A DNA stretch of 28,078 bases from a virus, in IMG/VR virus record IMGVR_UViG_3300000116_000153, positions 1 through 28,078 of that record. One strand, 5' to 3'. A model generated the notes under the pieces. The model had not been told where the DNA came from. It was given only the letters and a program-made list of their open reading frames with translations, and searched no databases. Made by a program: the position numbers and the translations under genes. Shown piece after piece: positions 24,522-28,078 of this stretch; positions within the stretch are counted from its first letter, which is position 1, and each line of letters opens with the position of its first letter.

Positions 24522-26083
24522 TATTTCTCTACTCGTGTTAATATATCACAAATCTGTGCTCTTATAGTTTCAACTTGTGTTGTCTTAAATGCATCTACTA
24601 ATGCCTGATTAGGTGGCCCACCACTTATAGGACCACTCGGTCCTGCTCCTGTTGGTATCCCAGCGAATGACATGACCGTATCAATTAATGCTTCTTGTGA
24701 TGCCAACATTAAATCTAATATCTCTGTTAATTTTTCTCCAAATACTAAATGTTGTTGTTTAACATCATCACGACCTTTAACATAAATAACTGCCTCATCA
24801 TTACTTCCACCAATTTTAAAGTAACTTCCGTTGTCGGTGTATAATCCTGCACAATCATCAAGATGAACATTAGCACCTTTACAACTCTCTAAGTGTGCCA
24901 TATCATCAAGTTTTAAAAAAGATGGACATTCACTTGAAAGGTATATTTCATCAGCTGCTTCACCATCTGCACCTGCACCTAAATCGAGTCTTGAATTACC
25001 TGGTGTAACTAAACTTATCCCACCTGGTATCATACCCATAGAAGTTGCTCCTCCTGAGTTCATCTGTAACCCATTATCTGCATCTACCGAGAATGATTTC
25101 TTCGTTGAGAATCCAATACCATCTGCAGAAAAACCAAGTATCTTTCCTTTTTTTGTGTTAAATGTTATTCTATCAGAATTAATAGTAATCTGTTTTCCAC
25201 CTTCTGTTGGTTGGTCATCAGATTGTAATGATGTCATATATGAGTGGTCACTAGCATTTGTATTTTTAATATCGAGTTTTACAGATTGGTCTGTCGTCAT
25301 CCATATAGAACTACCATCTGCATTTATATCTTCTTTTACTGGTTTATATCGAATAGATAAATCACTTAACTCGTTACCCTTTCCAAAATCAGAAGCATCA
25401 TTAAGTTGACCTGCCCTAAATAATATGTTAGGTGAATCTTGTTTGGAATCACCATCTTCATGTGCATCAGGAACTATGTTACTACCAAATCTTATGGAAT
25501 GTCCCCATCTACCTTGTAAAAGATAATCACCTTCATATGGTTGAAGTCTTTTTATTTTAGGATCGAATCCTTGTTCTGTTATTTCAAAATGTTCATAAAT
25601 ATAATCTTCTTCTCTGACCTCATCTGGTCTCGCACCACTCTTACCTGGTCGAACATTTGAATTTGTGCTTGTTAATAAATTAATAATTGTTGTATAGTAT
25701 GGAACATCCATATAGTCCATAACAACTATATATTCCCCCTTTACGGGTAGTTGATGTTCATATGGGTGTAATGGGGTGAAAATCCTAAGAGGACCAGTAA
25801 CAGGTTTATTCCGTTCAGATTCAACCTTTCTAGCCTTAACACATCCCATTAAAGGATAGATGGGATTACCATTATTGTCTTTCGGAAGTTTCTCTTCCGT
25901 ATCATAAACAAACATAACTTCGGCAGGTTCGAATTCATAAAACACACTATCGTTAGGTGAAGTCTGAACCTGATTAATTATCTGTTTAACTTTTGCTGCT
26001 GTTGGCACACCACCATCGTTGGATACTTGTTTTTTACTTTTACCCTTTGGTGTTAGTGCAGGATTACTCCCAAAATATGCCAT
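24521..26083 (-). CDS. Baseplate hub/spike protein, gp5-like (OB fold plus beta-helix), no lysozyme domain
   Basis: The protein has 520 aa with ATG at 26083 in a TAATG junction. Residues 50-135 form an OB-type barrel (GCVKARKV...KGEYIVVMDY...PYYTTIIN). Residues 186-202 (DYLLQGRWGHSIRFGSN) are the conserved strand pair linking to the spike. Residues about 245-400 show repeated short strands (ITINSDRITFNTKKGKILGF) expected of the triple-stranded beta-helix. The last ~90 residues are helical with a Gly/Pro-rich insertion (about 475-495). In T4, gp5 also carries a lysozyme domain between the OB fold and the helix. Here the region after the OB fold is too short for one and no catalytic motif is seen. 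Confidence 0.75.
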   Translation of the reverse strand: MAYFGSNPALTPKGKSKKQVSNDGGVPTAAKVKQIINQVQTSPNDSVFYEFEPAEVMFVYDTEEKLPKDNNGNPIYPLMGCVKARKVESERNKPVTGPLRIFTPLHPYEHQLPVKGEYIVVMDYMDVPYYTTIINLLTSTNSNVRPGKSGARPDEVREEDYIYEHFEITEQGFDPKIKRLQPYEGDYLLQGRWGHSIRFGSNIVPDAHEDGDSKQDSPNILFRAGQLNDASDFGKGNELSDLSIRYKPVKEDINADGSSIWMTTDQSVKLDIKNTNASDHSYMTSLQSDDQPTEGGKQITINSDRITFNTKKGKILGFSADGIGFSTKKSFSVDADNGLQMNSGGATSMGMIPGGISLVTPGNSRLDLGAGADGEAADEIYLSSECPSFLKLDDMAHLESCKGANVHLDDCAGLYTDNGSYFKIGGSNDEAVIYVKGRDDVKQQHLVFGEKLTEILDLMLASQEALIDTVMSFAGIPTGAGPSGPISGGPPNQALVDAFKTTQVETIRAQICDILTRVEK

Positions 26084-26475
26084 TAACCTTCCTTAACTGA
26101 TTCAATATCTGTTGTTATGTCGTCTGTCTTTTTTTGAATATCTACAACCACATCATCAATACTTTTTAATAATTGTTCTTTTTCTCTATCTGATAATCCA
26201 AACTCTGTTTCACTGCTAGCCTTACCCTCAGTAGCTATTATTCTTTGCACGATAGCTGCCAATTTGACAAGTTGCTCATCATTCTTGACATTTATTTCTA
26301 AATATTCTTTAATCATAGGAATTAACTGAACAGCCATATCCCCATCTTTAATGAATCCTGCAACTTCTCCAACTAATGTTTCAAGTTGGGTTTTATTGTG
26401 TTTGGAATTATCGTAAATATCTTTAAACAATGATGATAGTGATTTACCTTCAAACAGTTCGTAATCGTTTGCCAT
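26083..26475 (-). CDS. Small conserved tail-operon protein, helical
   Basis: The protein has 130 aa, starting at ATG 26475 after TATAGGAATTTATT. The N-terminus (DYELFEGKSLSSLFKDIYDN) looks like the conserved beginning of a small tail protein common in marine T4-like phages. The middle (30-95) is helical with an 'EYLEINVKNDEQLVKLAAI' segment. The C-terminal 30 residues form a charged coiled coil. It is the first gene of the baseplate operon and overlaps the gp5-like gene (TAATG). A chaperone or hub-assembly role fits the position but is not shown. Confidence 0.55.
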   Translation of the reverse strand: MANDYELFEGKSLSSLFKDIYDNSKHNKTQLETLVGEVAGFIKDGDMAVQLIPMIKEYLEINVKNDEQLVKLAAIVQRIIATEGKASSETEFGLSDREKEQLLKSIDDVVVDIQKKTDDITTDIESVKEG

Positions 26476-26588
26476 AATAAATTCCTATAAGTTTAGTTAC
26501 TATAATTCATAAATAAATATTAGAATTGTGAAAAGATAGTCAATATATATGCGAAAAGGTTTTTTAGGGATTAATATAGTTATTATTA
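26476..26588. promoter_or_regulatory. Divergent AT-rich promoter region between the baseplate operon and the plus-strand gene
   Basis: The two transcripts diverge here. On the minus strand ATATTTAT (26513-26520) lies 38 bases before the baseplate ATG, matching the octamer of two other gaps. On the plus strand CATAAATA (26508-26515) is 7 of 8 with the T4 late-promoter consensus TATAAATA, and AT-rich tracts (26541-26551, 26571-26589) could also serve as a -10. No convincing -35 was found. Which motif is used cannot be told from sequence alone. Confidence 0.35.
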
Positions 26589-26590
26589 TG

Positions 26591-26641
26591 TCGAGATTTA
26601 CTCGGCTACAGAACTGAGGAAGTTAAATATCCCTTTTCTGT
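26591..26641 (+). promoter_or_regulatory. Structured 5' leader of the plus-strand gene (two hairpins)
   Basis: A short stem TCGAG/CTCGG with loop ATTTA (26591-26605) is followed by ACAGAA (26608-26613) pairing with TTCTGT (26636-26641), with a few inner AGG/CCT pairs. The gene's GGGAGA ribosome binding site follows at about 26661-26666. CCCTTTTCTGT (26631-26641) is also an inverted copy of the ACAGAAAAGGG at the start of the downstream terminator, so the two ends of the transcript could pair. Stability is moderate at best. Confidence 0.35.
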
Positions 26642-26673
26642 TTAGTGATAAGAACAAACAACGGGAGATAACA

Positions 26674-26895
26674 ATGAAGGAAATCATAACACTCGTCAAG
26701 AGCTTCATTGATGACTTAGCTCATTTAATGATGTCTTTTGTTGCTGTAGGAGCTGTTTCTGAGGTAATCTTTGGAAGTGGAATCTTCGGTGTAAATGTTA
26801 TTGGTAACCTAACAGCAATTATTAATAATTTCGGCGAATCCGGTTTCGCTGGATTAGTCGCATTATTGGTGTTGGTGGGTTTATTCCGTAAATAG
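26674..26895 (+). CDS. Small hydrophobic two-helix protein, isolated plus-strand gene
   Basis: The protein has 73 aa and starts at ATG 26674 after GGGAGATAAC. An amphipathic N-terminus (KEIITLVKSFIDDLAHL) leads into a hydrophobic stretch (18-42, MMSFVAVGAVSEVIFGSGIFG) and a second helix (about 57-71, GFAGLVALLVLVGLF) ending Arg-Lys. It is the only plus-strand gene seen, with its own promoter region, leader and strong terminator, so it is probably expressed separately and perhaps at high level. Possible roles include an antiholin, a small membrane inhibitor or a virion-associated membrane peptide. No family was recognised with confidence. Confidence 0.6.
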   Translation: MKEIITLVKSFIDDLAHLMMSFVAVGAVSEVIFGSGIFGVNVIGNLTAIINNFGESGFAGLVALLVLVGLFRK

Positions 26896-26912
26896 CTATT
26901 ATCGGTGCACAG

Positions 26913-26943
26913 AAAAGGGGAAGTTTATCTTCCCCTTTTTTAT
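26913..26943. terminator. Bidirectional rho-independent terminator
   Basis: AAAAGGGGAAG (26913-26923) and CTTCCCCTTTT (26929-26939) form a perfect 11-bp stem around a TTTAT loop. On the plus strand it runs into TTTTTTATT; on the minus strand it ends in TTTTCTG. It lies 17 bases after the plus-strand stop and 3 bases from the end of the converging minus-strand gene, so it can stop both transcripts. Confidence 0.85.
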
Positions 26944-26946
26944 TGC

Positions 26947-27264
26947 TTAATTCAGTTGTAAATCTTGTAACCATTTTGGTACATTATTTTTCATATAATG
27001 TTGTATCACAAAGGCTTCTACTATATGGGTAAAGAACCAAAAGAATGTTAATAACGGAACATAGATTTGAAAGTCCATATTTAACTTAACTATTCCTAAC
27101 CAAGTGAGAAATATCATCCCTATGGTTTTGGTTATAAATCCCATACCTGAAAATCCTAATGACATCATATTTCCTCTTTGTATTACTACATATATTCCTA
27201 CACATAGATGTAAAAGATTTAAAAAGATTGGTGCCAAAACTCCTAATAAAAAGTATTCAATCAT
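26947..27264 (-). CDS. Small multi-pass membrane protein, unknown
   Basis: The protein has 105 aa. Its ATG at 27264 overlaps the TonB-like gene's stop (ATGA). Three to four hydrophobic segments occur at about 3-28, 36-55, 67-80 and 82-95, with a short hydrophilic tail (MKNNVPKWLQDLQLN). The layout is somewhat like small AtpI-type or DoxX-like membrane proteins, but no diagnostic motif is present. It is co-translated with the exported TonB-C-like protein, which suggests a joint role at the inner membrane. Confidence 0.55.
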   Translation of the reverse strand: MIEYFLLGVLAPIFLNLLHLCVGIYVVIQRGNMMSLGFSGMGFITKTIGMIFLTWLGIVKLNMDFQIYVPLLTFFWFFTHIVEAFVIQHYMKNNVPKWLQDLQLN

Positions 27265-27587
27265 TTGAACACTATTGGTAAGGTGTATTTTACTTTGATT
27301 GGTTCTCCATTCTGAGTTGCTGGATAGTAAGATACTTCTTTTAATTTATCCAATACTACTTCATTAAGGTCGATATTAAAAGTATCCTTGATAACTGGAT
27401 TCTCTACTTCTCCTCTCTCGTTGATATAAAAATCTACAATAATTTTACCTTCTGGTAACTGTTGACGAATATCTTCTCTGATGTCATAGTATGTCAAAAT
27501 GAATGGTTCTTTTTCTTTTGGTAATGTACCTGCTATATTTTGGGCAGAAACCAAGCCCATTAATAACAAACACAATAGTCGCTTCAT
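27261..27587 (-). CDS. Exported protein with TonB C-terminal-like domain
   Basis: The protein has 108 aa. ATG 27587 is preferred because AGGAGAAATACAC precedes it and a signal peptide follows (MKRLLCLLLMGLVSA, then Gln16). The longer frame from 27656 lacks a ribosome binding site and would bury the signal. Residues 42-108 match the TonB C-terminal pattern: 'GKIIVDFYINERGEV', then 'KEVSYYPATQNGEPIKVKYTLPIVF'. True TonB is anchored in the inner membrane and has a Pro-rich spacer. Here the signal looks cleavable and no spacer is present, so it would be a free periplasmic TonB-C module that might compete with or mimic host TonB at outer-membrane receptors. Confidence 0.65.
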   Translation of the reverse strand: MKRLLCLLLMGLVSAQNIAGTLPKEKEPFILTYYDIREDIRQQLPEGKIIVDFYINERGEVENPVIKDTFNIDLNEVVLDKLKEVSYYPATQNGEPIKVKYTLPIVFK

Positions 27588-27716
27588 GTGTATTTCTCCT
27601 AAGTTTAGTGATAAGATTATTTCCGGTTTGAAAAGTTCTTCAACTTTTCGTAACATAAGTATCTTATATATTTAGAAAAAACACACTTATTTACTTATTT
27701 TTTTGTGAGTTTTGTG
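27588..27716 (-). promoter_or_regulatory. Intergenic region with a perfect 8-bp hairpin before the TonB-like gene
   Basis: This 129-base gap contains GAAAAGTT (27630-27637) and AACTTTTC (27642-27649), a perfect stem with a four-base loop, GAAG on the transcribed strand. Another weak pairing, AACACA with TGTGTT followed by T residues, lies near the upstream stop (about 27675-27717) and could be an AT-rich terminator. A promoter may lie between them (TATATAAG near 27664-27671 on the minus strand). The hairpin would sit in the leader of the TonB-like mRNA. The role is not determined. Confidence 0.35.
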
Positions 27717-28078
27717 TTAGGATTTATTTATTTTAATTTGCAGTTGTGACAAGAGATTGTCAACATTTTTTAACTTTGGATGTTTAGGATTTATTTTTAT
27801 AAGCTGACCTCTTTTAATTTTTAACTTACCATAGGCCTTTTGTAAATCTATCATAGCAATACCTTTCATACTTCGTCTATAGTATAAATGATTTAGTGCT
27901 TCATCTTCTGCTTCTGCTCCACGAACACCAGCAACCGAAGTTACTTGTTCTACTTCACCATATATGGTTTCACCTATTTCTTCTATTTCTTGCCATATCG
28001 TATTATCCCACATAGCATCCATATCTAATTCAGCGTCTATATCCATACTTGCTATTTCTATTTGTTCAAGACTATCTT
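27717..28078 (-). CDS. Hypothetical protein, C-terminal part (5' end cut by window edge)
   Basis: The frame is open to the right edge. Codons before the internal ATG at 28046 read on without a stop (DSLEQIEIAS...), so the gene begins outside the window. About 120 residues are visible. They are acidic at first (MDIDAELDMDAMWDN), then a helix with aromatic residues, then a basic stretch (KAYGKLKIKRGQLIKINPKHPK), ending KINKS. No signal or known motif is seen. The 'NHLYYRRSMKGIAMIDLQKAYGKL' part looks like a small nucleic-acid- or protein-binding helix, but this is weak. Confidence 0.6.
   Translation of the reverse strand, partial: DSLEQIEIASMDIDAELDMDAMWDNTIWQEIEEIGETIYGEVEQVTSVAGVRGAEAEDEALNHLYYRRSMKGIAMIDLQKAYGKLKIKRGQLIKINPKHPKLKNVDNLLSQLQIKINKS

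Noticed and set aside
1655-26083. Many open frames on the plus strand opposite the long genes (for example 1655-1990, 5964-6272, 13820-14179, 19429-19677, 25155-25409)
   Set aside because: They lie entirely or largely within well-supported minus-strand genes, lack ribosome binding sites and have low-complexity or improbable protein composition.
12976-26475. Contractile injection system (tailocin or T6SS-like) instead of a phage tail
   Set aside because: No AAA+ ATPase, toxin or sheath gene is visible, and the fibre-like proteins and the holin nearby fit a phage better. A tailocin cannot be fully excluded from this window alone.
27261-27656. Longer TonB-like protein with start at 27656
   Set aside because: No ribosome binding site there, and the extension would precede a good signal peptide; AGGAGA stands before the ATG at 27587.
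1-28078. CRISPR arrays, tRNA genes, insertion sequences, integrase or attachment sites
   Set aside because: No regularly spaced repeats, cloverleaf-like sequences, transposase or recombinase motifs or flanking direct repeats were recognised on either strand by reading.

Overview
The window looks like part of a tailed-phage genome with a contractile (T4-like) tail. Its host is probably a marine member of the FCB superphylum (Marinimicrobia/SAR406-like or Bacteroidota-like). The phage call rests on a gp6-like baseplate J protein, a gp25-like wedge protein, a gp5-like hub/spike, several long Ser/Gly-rich virion proteins and a GTA-type 3TM holin. The host inference rests on a protein with a type IX secretion (T9SS) C-terminal sorting domain and on seven signal peptides that are each followed by Gln after the predicted cleavage site, as in the FCB 'Q-rule'. 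Strong AGGAG ribosome binding sites precede most genes, which is unusual for Bacteroidota proper and slightly favours a Marinimicrobia-like host. No capsid, terminase, sheath, tube, replication, integrase, tRNA or CRISPR sequence was recognised.

Layout. Almost everything is on the minus strand, so reading order runs from high to low coordinates. (a) 28078-26947: the end of a gene cut by the window edge, a small exported TonB-C-like protein and a membrane protein. (b) 26476-26945: an isolated plus-strand unit encoding a 73-residue hydrophobic protein with a structured leader and a strong hairpin terminator. (c) 26475-12976: a tightly coupled baseplate/tail operon with TAATG and ATGA junctions. 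It runs from a small conserved protein through gp5-like hub, two unknowns, gp25-like, gp6-like, a DNRLRE-like structural protein, a 7Fe/8Fe-type ferredoxin, a 110-aa protein and the 734-aa and 1338-aa structural proteins. (d) 12882-10020: three further virion proteins, probably fibre or decoration proteins. (e) 9917-579: about 9.3 kb of exported or membrane proteins. These are a cohesin/dockerin-like T9SS cargo protein, a 32-aa membrane microprotein, a PorV/PorQ-like barrel, a 20-residue peptide with 9 cysteines, two coiled-coil inner-membrane proteins, two CsgG-like proteins (one a lipoprotein), two more outer-membrane proteins, a TM/coiled-coil spanin-like protein and an exported thioredoxin fold without cysteines. 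(f) 540-1: a holin-like protein and a gene cut by the left edge.

How the genes may work together. Region c builds the baseplate, and region d probably supplies parts that contact the host. Region e lies between virion genes and a holin, so it appears to be phage cargo and not flanking host DNA. It holds inner-membrane, periplasmic, lipoprotein, outer-membrane and surface proteins. I infer, without proof, that it encodes a phage-made envelope-remodelling or surface-display system acting through the host's T9SS, with lysis genes at its end. The gene-free stretches are all shorter than 300 bases. The longest (26476-26673, 27588-27716, 9918-10019, 12883-12975) are described as regulatory features.
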